DNA of 64,000 nt from Dysgonomonas sp. Marseille-P4361 (GTDB lineage: Bacteria > Bacteroidota > Bacteroidia > Bacteroidales > Dysgonomonadaceae). A model generated the notes under the pieces. That model did not search any database. It worked only from the letters and a program-made list of their open reading frames with translations, and had not been told where the DNA came from. Positions 26,906-35,322 of the stretch are shown here, one piece after another (positions within the stretch are counted from its first letter, which is position 1; each line of letters begins with the position of its first letter). Made by a program: the position numbers and the translations under genes. The stretch lies in the NCBI RefSeq assembly GCF_900343125.1, contig NZ_OPYL01000008.1, positions 1 through 64,000 on the forward strand, written 5' to 3'.

Positions 26906-28876
26906 CTATTTTCTAGGGCTTAATATTGCAGCCCAGCCTCCACCTTTGTACATATGAATATTTAATGTATCACCTTTAGATACTATCCTTTTCTCTACTT
27001 TAAAGTCTGCTCCATTTCTATTAGCATTAACTCCATCCTGGAAAATTATAATATCATATTGTTGATCATCAATAAAGTCTAGTTCTATCGTTTTCTTTCG
27101 TTCATCCCAGTTTGTCATTGCTGCAACATACCAGTTATTCCCATTTCTGCGAGCTATCGATAACTCCTCTCCTATAGTACCTGAGAGAGCTTTCGTTTCG
27201 TCCCAAACAGTTGGTATCTTTGATATAAACTCAATGAATTCTGGAGTTTTATAATAATTAGTCGGACTATCAGCTATCATTTGCAAAGGACTCTCGTACA
27301 CAATAAACAATGCAGCTTGATGAGCCCTAGTTCCTTGACTCATAGGATGTGTCCATCTCTCACTAAAAGCACCTTCTTCCGCGTTCATTGTTGCACCTGG
27401 TGTATAATCCATCGGTCCTGCTGTCATTCGGGTAAAAGGCAATAGTAGATTATGTTTAGGCGTGATATCAAAAGAACATTTATGATGTTCTGCTCCATAA
27501 ACGCCTTCGTAGGTCATCACATTAGGATATTTACGATGTAAGCCTGATGGTTTAAAAGAACCATGAAAATCAACTAGTATTTTTCTATCAAGAGCAGCTT
27601 TAGCTACAGCCTCATAATAGTTTACCATATCTTGATCGGAGCGTTGCATAAAATCGACTTTAATACCCTTTATTCCCCATTTCTGGTAGATATCCAAGAT
27701 ACCCTCAATATCTTGTTCCAGAGGTTTCCATAATGCCCACAATACAACTCCTACCCCCTTCGACTCTCCGTAACGGACAAGTTCAGCCATATCAATCTCG
27801 CCACGAGGTTCGCTAATATTTGTTGTACTCACTGACCAACCTTCATCTAACAAAATATATTCTAAACCATATTTTGCGGCGAAGTCGATAAAATATTTAT
27901 AAGTTGCAGTATTTACTCCAGAAACAAAGTCTACATCGTAAACATCGATTCCAGACCACCATTCCCAAGAAATTTTACCGGGTTTGATCCAACTCAGATC
28001 ACCTTCTACCTCTGGTCTAGAAAGTTGATAGACCAAATTATTTTCTAACAAAGATTTATCATCCTCCGTTATCATTATCAGTCGCCATGGAAAATTTCTT
28101 TTTCCATCAGTTTTTGCCAGGTAATCTGAATTACGAATAATTTTCTCATCTCTATCCGATCCGTTTTTAGGCTCTTTCTCCAAGATAACCGGAGGGAACT
28201 TCCCTGTCAAAGTATTTCCACTTGTACCATACAGAAACATATTGGGATAGTCGAACAAGTCTGCTTCCATAATGACCATCTTCTTTCCTTTTTCCGAACT
28301 CATATAGATCGGTAAATAACCATTTCTGGTGTTTGGTATATCAGACACATTCAGATAATCGAAATGAGCTTCGTTATGAGTTATCATCTCAGGATTATTA
28401 TCTTTTGGCCAATATGTTGTATAGTCTCCTGCAAGGTTCAACTCTACACTTTCGTTAGCGACAAAGATCTCTTTTTCCTTCAAATTAGTCTCGAAACGAT
28501 ATGCGGCTCCGTTGTCGTAAACGCGAAAGGTTACACTATAATTCCCTTTACATTTTAATGTCAATTCATTATAATGTTCTCTAACGTTCCGTTGTTTAGT
28601 CGGCACAATAGCTTCTACTACCTCGTCTACCGATTTTCTTAAAACTTTCTGAACAGAAGGTTTAACCCCCAATTGTATTTTCTGATTTTTTACCTCTAGA
28701 CTTAATTTACTAGGCAAAAGAAGGATATTATCTCCTGACTGAATACTCCACTGCAATATTTCTCCATCGGTTACTGTTACTTTCAGTTTCCCATTGGGAG
28801 ATTTTACAATGTATTCTTTTGCTGTAAGAGACAGAACGGAAATAAACAGAAGTAGTAAAATAATACTTTTTTTCAT
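26906..28876 (-). CDS. GH97 glycoside hydrolase, retaining alpha-galactosidase-type
   Basis: GH97 contains both inverting alpha-glucosidases (SusB) and retaining alpha-galactosidases. This protein has a signal peptide (MKKSIILLLLFISVLSLTA), an N-terminal beta-sandwich (about 20-280), a barrel starting near GKISWEWWSG and a C-terminal beta domain. The motif GIKVDFMQRSDQ places Asp408 where retaining members carry their nucleophile, so a retaining alpha-galactosidase-like mechanism is favoured. LLDEGWS and YEGVYGAEHHK supply further conserved acidic residues. Length (656) is normal. It is the last gene of the long minus-strand operon, 19 bp after the first GHL10-type gene, and probably acts in the periplasm on imported oligosaccharides. 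Confidence 0.93.
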   Translation of the reverse strand: MKKSIILLLLFISVLSLTAKEYIVKSPNGKLKVTVTDGEILQWSIQSGDNILLLPSKLSLEVKNQKIQLGVKPSVQKVLRKSVDEVVEAIVPTKQRNVREHYNELTLKCKGNYSVTFRVYDNGAAYRFETNLKEKEIFVANESVELNLAGDYTTYWPKDNNPEMITHNEAHFDYLNVSDIPNTRNGYLPIYMSSEKGKKMVIMEADLFDYPNMFLYGTSGNTLTGKFPPVILEKEPKNGSDRDEKIIRNSDYLAKTDGKRNFPWRLIMITEDDKSLLENNLVYQLSRPEVEGDLSWIKPGKISWEWWSGIDVYDVDFVSGVNTATYKYFIDFAAKYGLEYILLDEGWSVSTTNISEPRGEIDMAELVRYGESKGVGVVLWALWKPLEQDIEGILDIYQKWGIKGIKVDFMQRSDQDMVNYYEAVAKAALDRKILVDFHGSFKPSGLHRKYPNVMTYEGVYGAEHHKCSFDITPKHNLLLPFTRMTAGPMDYTPGATMNAEEGAFSERWTHPMSQGTRAHQAALFIVYESPLQMIADSPTNYYKTPEFIEFISKIPTVWDETKALSGTIGEELSIARRNGNNWYVAAMTNWDERKKTIELDFIDDQQYDIIIFQDGVNANRNGADFKVEKRIVSKGDTLNIHMYKGGGWAAILSPRK

Positions 28877-28895
28877 TTCTAAAATCTATTCTGTT

Positions 28896-30143
28896 TTACT
28901 TCTTTTCCTCCGCTGATTCGTATTTATCTATTGCACGTTTGAATTCATCCCATAGATCAAACTGAATTACCTGTACAATATCAAAAACAACCAATCCATC
29001 GGTCTGTTCCAGAGATACATATGCAGCATCTTCCATTATTTCGTGTTCCAATGCATAAATGCTACCTACCATTGAGTTGTCTCCATTTATAATACGTTTC
29101 CCTTTAGCATAGGCAAACTCGATAGACTCATTATCATCTAAGCCATAAACACGCTCTAAATAAGCTCCGTTCATATAACGATCAAGATGCTCTGCAAATC
29201 CTGTATTTTTATAATTCTCCGAAGCCCATGGATATTCTCCGTATGGATCATAGCTTTTGCTTGCCCAGTTTTGTCCTTGGCGGTACAATACATGATGCCA
29301 AGATGCATTCCAATACTCAAGTCGTACATTCGGTTTAATAGCTTTGATTTCTTCTTTTGCTTTTTTCACAAAATCATGTATCACCATAGCTCTATATTCG
29401 TACCAAAGTGGCGCTAGTTCTTTATCGCTTACATATGTTTCGCCATTTTCATCTTTTTCCCATGTAAAGATATCAGCAGGGAAGTTTTTCACTTCTCTTC
29501 CTATATATGCTTCAAAGCCTTTTTTACTTGCTTCTGAAAAATCTGATTCTACTCCCGAATAGCGGCAATAGTCCAATGCAAATCCATCAAAATCATAATT
29601 TGTAACAAGCTCTTTGATAAAGCTCATACAATATTCTTGTACCTCAGGTAAAATAGGATTTAGGAATACAGCAACCTTTGTAGGGTCATCCTTCATATCG
29701 AGCATACCATTGGCTGTATATTGAAGAGATGTTTTTCCATCCCAAGTATTATCATCGTATACTACACCTGTCTTGTCAGAAGGGCGTCCTGCAGGAAAAA
29801 TCATAGCAGAAACACATACTTCCAGCTCTCGTTTACGAGACTCATCGATGAAGAATTGTAAATAATCCCAATCCAAATCAGGACGAGATGGTTTTAATAT
29901 TTTACTATAATAATTTGCATAACCATTTAGACCTCTGGCATCTATAACGACTGTATTAAAACCAGCTTCTTTTGTTTTGTCCAGATAGTAGCAAATAGAA
30001 TCTTTGTTGGAGAAACGCTCAAAGTTTGCTTCTGCATCAAACCACATATATTTGGGTTTCTCTGCTACTTTTTGCTTTGTTTCGCCACAAGATGTCATAC
30101 ATAGAACACATATAACCCCAATCAATAAACCTATTTTCTTCAT
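28896..30143 (-). CDS. GHL10-type putative glycoside hydrolase lipoprotein (copy 1)
   Basis: This resembles the glycosyl-hydrolase-like 10 (YngK-type) TIM-barrel family. A lipoprotein signal ends at CMTSC, followed by GETKQK, which is not strongly acidic, so periplasmic anchoring is likely. Barrel elements include MWFDAEANF, the family's FDGFALDYCRYSG segment near residue 190 with acidic residues suited to catalysis, and RLEYWNASWHHVLYRQGQNW. Length is 415. It is homologous along its full length to the upstream neighbour at 30221-31534, so the pair reflects duplication. No activity can be assigned from sequence alone. Confidence 0.8.
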   Translation of the reverse strand: MKKIGLLIGVICVLCMTSCGETKQKVAEKPKYMWFDAEANFERFSNKDSICYYLDKTKEAGFNTVVIDARGLNGYANYYSKILKPSRPDLDWDYLQFFIDESRKRELEVCVSAMIFPAGRPSDKTGVVYDDNTWDGKTSLQYTANGMLDMKDDPTKVAVFLNPILPEVQEYCMSFIKELVTNYDFDGFALDYCRYSGVESDFSEASKKGFEAYIGREVKNFPADIFTWEKDENGETYVSDKELAPLWYEYRAMVIHDFVKKAKEEIKAIKPNVRLEYWNASWHHVLYRQGQNWASKSYDPYGEYPWASENYKNTGFAEHLDRYMNGAYLERVYGLDDNESIEFAYAKGKRIINGDNSMVGSIYALEHEIMEDAAYVSLEQTDGLVVFDIVQVIQFDLWDEFKRAIDKYESAEEKK

Positions 30144-30174
30144 TTTCTTATTTAGTTGTCTATTTTAAATAATC

Positions 30175-30194
30175 GCAGAGGGATACCCCTCTGC
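30175..30194 (-). other. Intergenic hairpin between the two GHL10-type genes
   Basis: GCAGAGGG and CCCTCTGC form a perfect eight-base stem with a four-base loop, 32 bases before the copy-1 start. The same stem core occurs in the hairpin at 12864-12891. It lies inside an operon, which favours a role in mRNA processing or stability over termination. Confidence 0.55.
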
Positions 30195-30220
30195 AATTAC
30201 CTTCTGATAATATTTAGTCT

Positions 30221-31534
30221 TTATTGTTTTTCCACTCGGCTGATTCCGTCTTTTATCGCAGCCCACTGATCGTAATTATTATTAACATGAGATATTTCGA
30301 ATACCATCAGTCCATCCGTATTCTTAAGACAAAGATATACTGCATCTGAAACAGCCTTTACATCATTCCCATACGCATAAGATGCTATAGATCCATAGAC
30401 CTTACAAGCTCCTTGTGTATAGTTAGAGTAAGTAGTTACAAAGTTCTCTACAGACCATTCACTTCCTGGATTTTCAGATTTCCAAATATGTTCAGTATAA
30501 GCTCCTAAAGAGAAAACATCAAGCTGATCGGCAAAGCCTGTTTTGCTATATGCATCAGTGTAAACATCACTTGCTTTAGGTTTATAATTCTTACTAGCCC
30601 AGTTTTGTCCAACACTATATCGAGACGACCATTGAGCTGAAGCCCATAAATGAATTTCTTTTTCCGAATCAATTGCCTTAACTTTTGAACGAATATTCGT
30701 AATCAAATCTGTAATTGTCTGAGATCTGAACTCAATCCATTTATTGTATAGAGGTCCCATACCTCCTGTCTTAGTTATTATCTGATTCTTATCTGAGATC
30801 TTTTCTCCCGAGTATGCTTCAAAAGCACTCAGGGTTGAAGAGCCAAATCCATAATCAGCTCCATACCAACGACAATAATCCAAGCATATTCCTTTAAGTT
30901 TAGGGTATTTTCTTACCACCTCTTCTACTATAGAAATTACAAATGACTGAACCTCTGGTATTGTTGGATCGAGCATAGCCCCATCTACATCTGTTATATT
31001 ACGGATGTCTTCAAGCGCGGTCATTTCTCCATCTGAATTCTTTATTAATGCCACTTGAGTTTTACCATCCCATTCCGGATCATCATATACCAGGCCTTCT
31101 TTAGTTTTTGTATATCCAAAACCAAGAACCGAAATACTAGCAATAACATTGATTTCTAAGCGTTCAGCTTCTTCAAGCCAATAACCTAAATAATCCCAAT
31201 CACGCTCTACTTTTTCGTTTCCCCAAGTAGTTAGTTTTGGTAAGATATCGCTATCATAAAGAGCATAACCGATTCCAGGTTTAACATCAACATATATTTC
31301 GTTAAAACCTGTATCTTTTATTTTTTCCAAAGTTGCAGTAATCTTAGCTTTTGTAGCAAAAGTTGTGAAATTTGCGTGAGCATCAATCCACATTTGCTTA
31401 GGTTTAATTACAACTTCTTTATCATCTCCTAAATCTAAAGGAATATCTGGTTTTTGTACATCAATTCCATTGTCATTATCTGAACATGAAACCAGAAAGC
31501 AAAAAACTGTAGCTATTAATAAGAATTTTCTCAT
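30221..31534 (-). CDS. GHL10-type putative glycoside hydrolase lipoprotein (copy 2)
   Basis: This is a paralogue of the protein at 28896-30143. The shared pattern includes MWIDAHANF, YDDPEWDGKTQ, a LKGICLDYCRWYG segment in place of FDGFALDYCRYSG, and SVGQNWASKNYKP. A lipoprotein signal ends at FLVSC and is followed by SDNDNGID. This acidic stretch resembles the Bacteroidota surface-export signal, so it may be surface-exposed while its paralogue is periplasmic. Length (437) is slightly greater owing to the linker. It lies 34 bp after the DUF5018-like gene. Hydrolase activity is inferred from fold only. Confidence 0.78.
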   Translation of the reverse strand: MRKFLLIATVFCFLVSCSDNDNGIDVQKPDIPLDLGDDKEVVIKPKQMWIDAHANFTTFATKAKITATLEKIKDTGFNEIYVDVKPGIGYALYDSDILPKLTTWGNEKVERDWDYLGYWLEEAERLEINVIASISVLGFGYTKTKEGLVYDDPEWDGKTQVALIKNSDGEMTALEDIRNITDVDGAMLDPTIPEVQSFVISIVEEVVRKYPKLKGICLDYCRWYGADYGFGSSTLSAFEAYSGEKISDKNQIITKTGGMGPLYNKWIEFRSQTITDLITNIRSKVKAIDSEKEIHLWASAQWSSRYSVGQNWASKNYKPKASDVYTDAYSKTGFADQLDVFSLGAYTEHIWKSENPGSEWSVENFVTTYSNYTQGACKVYGSIASYAYGNDVKAVSDAVYLCLKNTDGLMVFEISHVNNNYDQWAAIKDGISRVEKQ

Positions 31535-31568
31535 GATTAATATTTTAGTTATAAGTAAGCTTTAAAGC

Positions 31569-33050
31569 TTACTCATAACATGTCAATTTATATGTATATA
31601 ATCCTAATCTACCAAGCCAGATAGCCAAATGAGCCTCGCTATTTTCTTCATCCCAATACCAATCTACCCATGATCCATAACTCCAACCACGGTTGACAGA
31701 ATGTGCTATATTAAGATTTGCATGAGCCAATGTTTTCAGGTCTGTATGCAATACAGCTGCAGAGTGCCACCATCCCGTTCCACTAGTAACGACTACATAT
31801 GTTTTACCATTGATAGGTAATGCTGAAACAACAGGGGCACGTCCACCTGAACGGGCTGTAGAAAATCCTGTTCCTACCCACCAAGCCTGTAATGTAGATT
31901 GCCATAATCCTGGCATTGTTGCTGTTGTCAGTCCTGAAGGAGAGTTTACATAACAGCGAATAGAGTTTGCTGTTGCAGCAGTGCCGTCTGTATCTCCTAC
32001 TACATAGCTTGGTTTATCTGAATCGTCTAAGGCTGAAATCATTTGGAACGCACTAGAATCATCACTTGCAAAGCCAGTAGTAACTATAGAGTGAGTAGAC
32101 GCTAATTTACCACCTGTCACTTGTACTCTATAGTGTTCTCCTTTTGCGCTACGTGGAGCCATTGCTGTAATCCAAGCATTACCAGTGATATCACCCGACA
32201 CTTGGAAGTTGCTTGAACCATCCGAAGTTGAAGCCATATTTATATTTATCTTTCCTACAGAGGTTGGAGCATCTCCCGGCTGAAGCCAATAGAAAATCTC
32301 CGTCTCATTTCCGTTTGTTACTGCTCCTACACAACGTCCTTTGTAGTCGGAAGTGATCATCTTCAGGTTCGATATATTTATAGATCCTAGGTTTAATGTT
32401 CCAGACTCGGCTAAAGTACTTTTATTTACCACTTTAACAATATATGGAGATTTAGGATTCTCATCAATATATGCACGAGAAAGTAATACTATCGAATTGC
32501 CACAATAAGCATGATACATTATTAAGTCTCCATATTGTTTTGAATCGGCAAAATCAAAGTTTCCAACCTCACCAGGATATCCTAGCTCAGCAAAACTTTT
32601 TACTGTACCTATCTCTGCATAAGTAAATCCAGAGCCGAAAGGTAGTAAGTCTGATGCTCCCCAAGTAACAACATACTCATGTACATTCTTACCATCTTCT
32701 GATGTTACAGTATATTTAACTCCCCCCTCCTGAGTAAAGTCTTGAGGTAAGCTTGGATCAGGTGAAACTGTTGCTCCTTTTGACAAATAGAAAACTGGAG
32801 TTGCCGAAGATAAAAATTCTTTTTCATCCATATGAGGTGCAATTTTAATCGTGATAGTATCTTGCCCGACAGATGAATTAAATACATATTCTAATGGTGC
32901 ACCATTCTCATCAACAATTGTTTTCTTCACCTTAAAAGCAAGCTCTACATTAGCATCTCCACTTAGATTATCATCGCTATCGCTACAGGCAATAAAAGAG
33001 AAGACTGTTATAATAGATAGTATTATATATAAGACATTTATTTTTTTCAT
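31569..33050 (-). CDS. Surface lipoprotein with DUF5018-like N-terminal domain, putative glycan-binding protein
   Basis: A lipoprotein signal ends at SFIAC and is followed by SDSDDNLSGD, a strongly acidic run typical of surface-exported lipoproteins. The first domain (about 30-130) resembles the DUF5018 beta-domain found in accessory PUL lipoproteins, with an EYVVTWG end strand. The remainder (about 140-493) has repeated beta-rich blocks, among them WITAMAPRS, ALPINGKTYVVV and EAHLAIWLGRLGLYTYKL, consistent with a beta-propeller. No catalytic signature was found. Its position after SusCD is that of a SusE/SusF-like surface glycan-binding protein. Ligand is unknown. Confidence 0.7.
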   Translation of the reverse strand: MKKINVLYIILSIITVFSFIACSDSDDNLSGDANVELAFKVKKTIVDENGAPLEYVFNSSVGQDTITIKIAPHMDEKEFLSSATPVFYLSKGATVSPDPSLPQDFTQEGGVKYTVTSEDGKNVHEYVVTWGASDLLPFGSGFTYAEIGTVKSFAELGYPGEVGNFDFADSKQYGDLIMYHAYCGNSIVLLSRAYIDENPKSPYIVKVVNKSTLAESGTLNLGSINISNLKMITSDYKGRCVGAVTNGNETEIFYWLQPGDAPTSVGKININMASTSDGSSNFQVSGDITGNAWITAMAPRSAKGEHYRVQVTGGKLASTHSIVTTGFASDDSSAFQMISALDDSDKPSYVVGDTDGTAATANSIRCYVNSPSGLTTATMPGLWQSTLQAWWVGTGFSTARSGGRAPVVSALPINGKTYVVVTSGTGWWHSAAVLHTDLKTLAHANLNIAHSVNRGWSYGSWVDWYWDEENSEAHLAIWLGRLGLYTYKLTCYE

Positions 33051-33109
33051 ATCTAAATGATTAATTTGTTTGAAATATTATAAATCATATGATAGGATCT
33101 TTTGTAACA

Positions 33110-33131
33110 GATAGTAGATTTCTCTACTATC
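33110..33131 (-). other. Intergenic hairpin upstream of the DUF5018-like gene
   Basis: GATAGTAG and CTACTATC form a perfect stem with a six-base loop, directly after the small lipoprotein gene, which stops at 33134. It is in the same class as the other intra-operon stems of these loci and could protect the upstream SusCD message. Confidence 0.5.
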
Positions 33132-33133
33132 CA

Positions 33134-33574
33134 TTACTCATAATATCCTCTCAAACGATAATAACGTACTGTTCCTACTCCGGATTTAACTTCTATTGTC
33201 ATTCCCTCGCCTGATATATCATGTTTACCGGACAATGAAGGAGTTATCATTTGGTCGTATTCCAAACCTGCAGTTAGATAAACATTCGTTAAATCAACTT
33301 CATCAGACAATGACTTGGAAACAGCAAAGAGAACCAATCCATATCCACCCTCTACATCTTCTTGAGTAAAAGGAGCTTCTACAAGGTTACCATCTTTATC
33401 ATATTCATGAATAACACCAACAAACTGGCTTCCTCCCTGCGTTGCCTGACAGCTAATATTCTTGATTACATTTGAAGAATGGACAAATTCCTCATCTGCT
33501 TCAGCACAACTCCATACTAGAAATGCTATTGAAAGGCATAATAATAATGTTCCTATTTTATTTATAGTTTTCAT
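33134..33574 (-). CDS. Small surface lipoprotein of unknown function
   Basis: This 146-residue protein has a lipoprotein signal ending at FLVWSC. The following AEADEEF is acidic and suggests surface export. The mature chain is predicted beta-rich, with VIKNISCQATQGG and a C-terminal GVGTVRYYRLRGYYE strand. It resembles the small DUF4984/DUF-type lipoproteins often encoded after SusD, but I cannot name a family. It lies 21 bp after the SusD gene. A role in glycan binding or in the SusCD complex is inference from position. Confidence 0.65.
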   Translation of the reverse strand: MKTINKIGTLLLCLSIAFLVWSCAEADEEFVHSSNVIKNISCQATQGGSQFVGVIHEYDKDGNLVEAPFTQEDVEGGYGLVLFAVSKSLSDEVDLTNVYLTAGLEYDQMITPSLSGKHDISGEGMTIEVKSGVGTVRYYRLRGYYE

Positions 33575-33595
33575 ATTTTTCTATATTATACTTGG

Positions 33596-35299
33596 TTACC
33601 AAAGTGGATTATCTTCACACAATTTATTACTTCCTATTTCGATTGTTGGAATTGAGAAATAGTAATATTTTTCTAAGAAAACTCGTTTAGCATCAGCTCC
33701 TCCATCACACGACACTCTCTTATAAGAGAAACTGCCATTTTCTAATTTCGAAATTTCTACACCATGAGCAGTCTGTCCGTTAATTACTTTCTCTGCTAAT
33801 CTCCATCTACGTAAATCCCAATAGCGGAAACCTTCTCCTGCCAGCTCAACACAACGCTCTTTGCGTAATAGAGTCATAAATGCCTCTTTGTTTGGAGCAT
33901 CAGTTTTAGTTTTAGCCGGAAGACCTACACGTCCACGAACTTCGTTAAGAGCCGCCAAAGCTTTATCTGAATTTTGTTCATAACCCAGTTCAGCATAAGC
34001 TTCTGCTTTGTTTAACAATACTTCGGCATAACGAAGAACTGCATCATACTGAGTACTTCCATTAGAGATAAAAGTTGTATAGTTCTCTTGTAAGTATTTA
34101 CGCAAATAATAACCTGTACAAGTATGTCCATCGGTATGACCATTTTGAGTAAATGCTTTAAAACTATCAGAACCATCTGTATAGGTCTGTATTTCACGAC
34201 CTTCCCACTTAGCTCCGTTATAAAGAATAGTTGCATGGAAACGAGGTTCTCTTTCTGTATATGGATTATCAAATTTACCTGAATATGTATCCCAGTTAAA
34301 TTCAGTTCCATCAGAGAACTCATACAAGTCTGCTAATTCTGCTGTAGGCACATGCTCTGCATAAACTGTTGTATTGTGAGCAGCTCTATCACCAAAAGGA
34401 CGATTGTATAAATCATACTTATGAGTCAATGCTTGATCTTTATAAGATAGAGCAAACAAGATTTCAGATGAATTATCCTGTCCTCCGTTCACTTGAAATA
34501 CTTTCGCATAATCAGGAGCTAAAGCAGCGCCCAATTCTTTTACTTTTTCAGCTGCATCAACGGCTATTTTCCATTCTTTTGCATGCAAAGCCATACGTGA
34601 CAGTAATCCATAAGCAGTTCTTTTGGTTGCACGTCCTTCCCAAACGCTTCCCCAAGATTCTGGTAAACGTTCTGCAGCCCATTGCAACTCGTCCATTACA
34701 AATTTCCAACTGTCAGCTTCAGACAAACGAGCTCTGTGTATATCAGCCTCTACTGCTCCATCGTCTACTCCGCCATTAGTTCCTGAATTTTCGGTACGAA
34801 GAACAATTCCTCCATATACTCTAATTAGTCGGTAATACGAATACGCACGGCAAAGGCGTACTTCTGCACGACGAACTTCGCTCCATTCTTCTCCAAAGTT
34901 TTCTACTCCATAGCTAGTAATTTCGTTTAACAGTACATTTGCTCGTCTAATTCTATCATATACGCTTGACCAACAGTCAAGAGCCCCTGCTCCTCCTTTG
35001 GAAAAAGCACTTAACTGAAGTAATGATTTGTTATAACCATGATTATACTGATCCCATGATGTTGATTTCATTAAATCCGAATAGCTGTCAAAATACTGAG
35101 AACGGCTCTCTGCCACTTGAGACACATCCGAAAAGGTCTTGTAAGATGCAGTAATATACATATCAGCTGCTTCGTCTGAGCTCCACACTGCTGTACTTGA
35201 CACCTCTCTTGTGTTTTCTAAATCCGTTACGTCTCCACAAGAAGACAATGTAAGGAATACTGCTACAGCACTTAATAAAATAAATTTTGTTTTTTTCAT
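33596..35299 (-). CDS. SusD/RagB-family surface glycan-binding lipoprotein
   Basis: This is the SusD-like partner of the SusC encoded 23 bp upstream. A lipoprotein signal ends at LTLSSC (Cys21) and is followed by GDVTDLE, acidic as in surface-exported lipoproteins. The TPR-like core contains EVRRAEVRLCRAYSYYRLIRV, and the C-terminal RagB-type segment contains LRYAEVLLNKAEAYAE, LNEVRGRVGLP and GEGFRYWDLRRW, all typical of the family. Length is 567. It should select the glycan of this second locus. The ligand cannot be deduced, but downstream GH97 and GHL10-type genes suggest an alpha-galactosyl- or related hexose-containing glycan. Confidence 0.95.
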   Translation of the reverse strand: MKKTKFILLSAVAVFLTLSSCGDVTDLENTREVSSTAVWSSDEAADMYITASYKTFSDVSQVAESRSQYFDSYSDLMKSTSWDQYNHGYNKSLLQLSAFSKGGAGALDCWSSVYDRIRRANVLLNEITSYGVENFGEEWSEVRRAEVRLCRAYSYYRLIRVYGGIVLRTENSGTNGGVDDGAVEADIHRARLSEADSWKFVMDELQWAAERLPESWGSVWEGRATKRTAYGLLSRMALHAKEWKIAVDAAEKVKELGAALAPDYAKVFQVNGGQDNSSEILFALSYKDQALTHKYDLYNRPFGDRAAHNTTVYAEHVPTAELADLYEFSDGTEFNWDTYSGKFDNPYTEREPRFHATILYNGAKWEGREIQTYTDGSDSFKAFTQNGHTDGHTCTGYYLRKYLQENYTTFISNGSTQYDAVLRYAEVLLNKAEAYAELGYEQNSDKALAALNEVRGRVGLPAKTKTDAPNKEAFMTLLRKERCVELAGEGFRYWDLRRWRLAEKVINGQTAHGVEISKLENGSFSYKRVSCDGGADAKRVFLEKYYYFSIPTIEIGSNKLCEDNPLW

Positions 35300-35322
35300 A
35301 ATCTTCTATTCTCTTGTATTGA

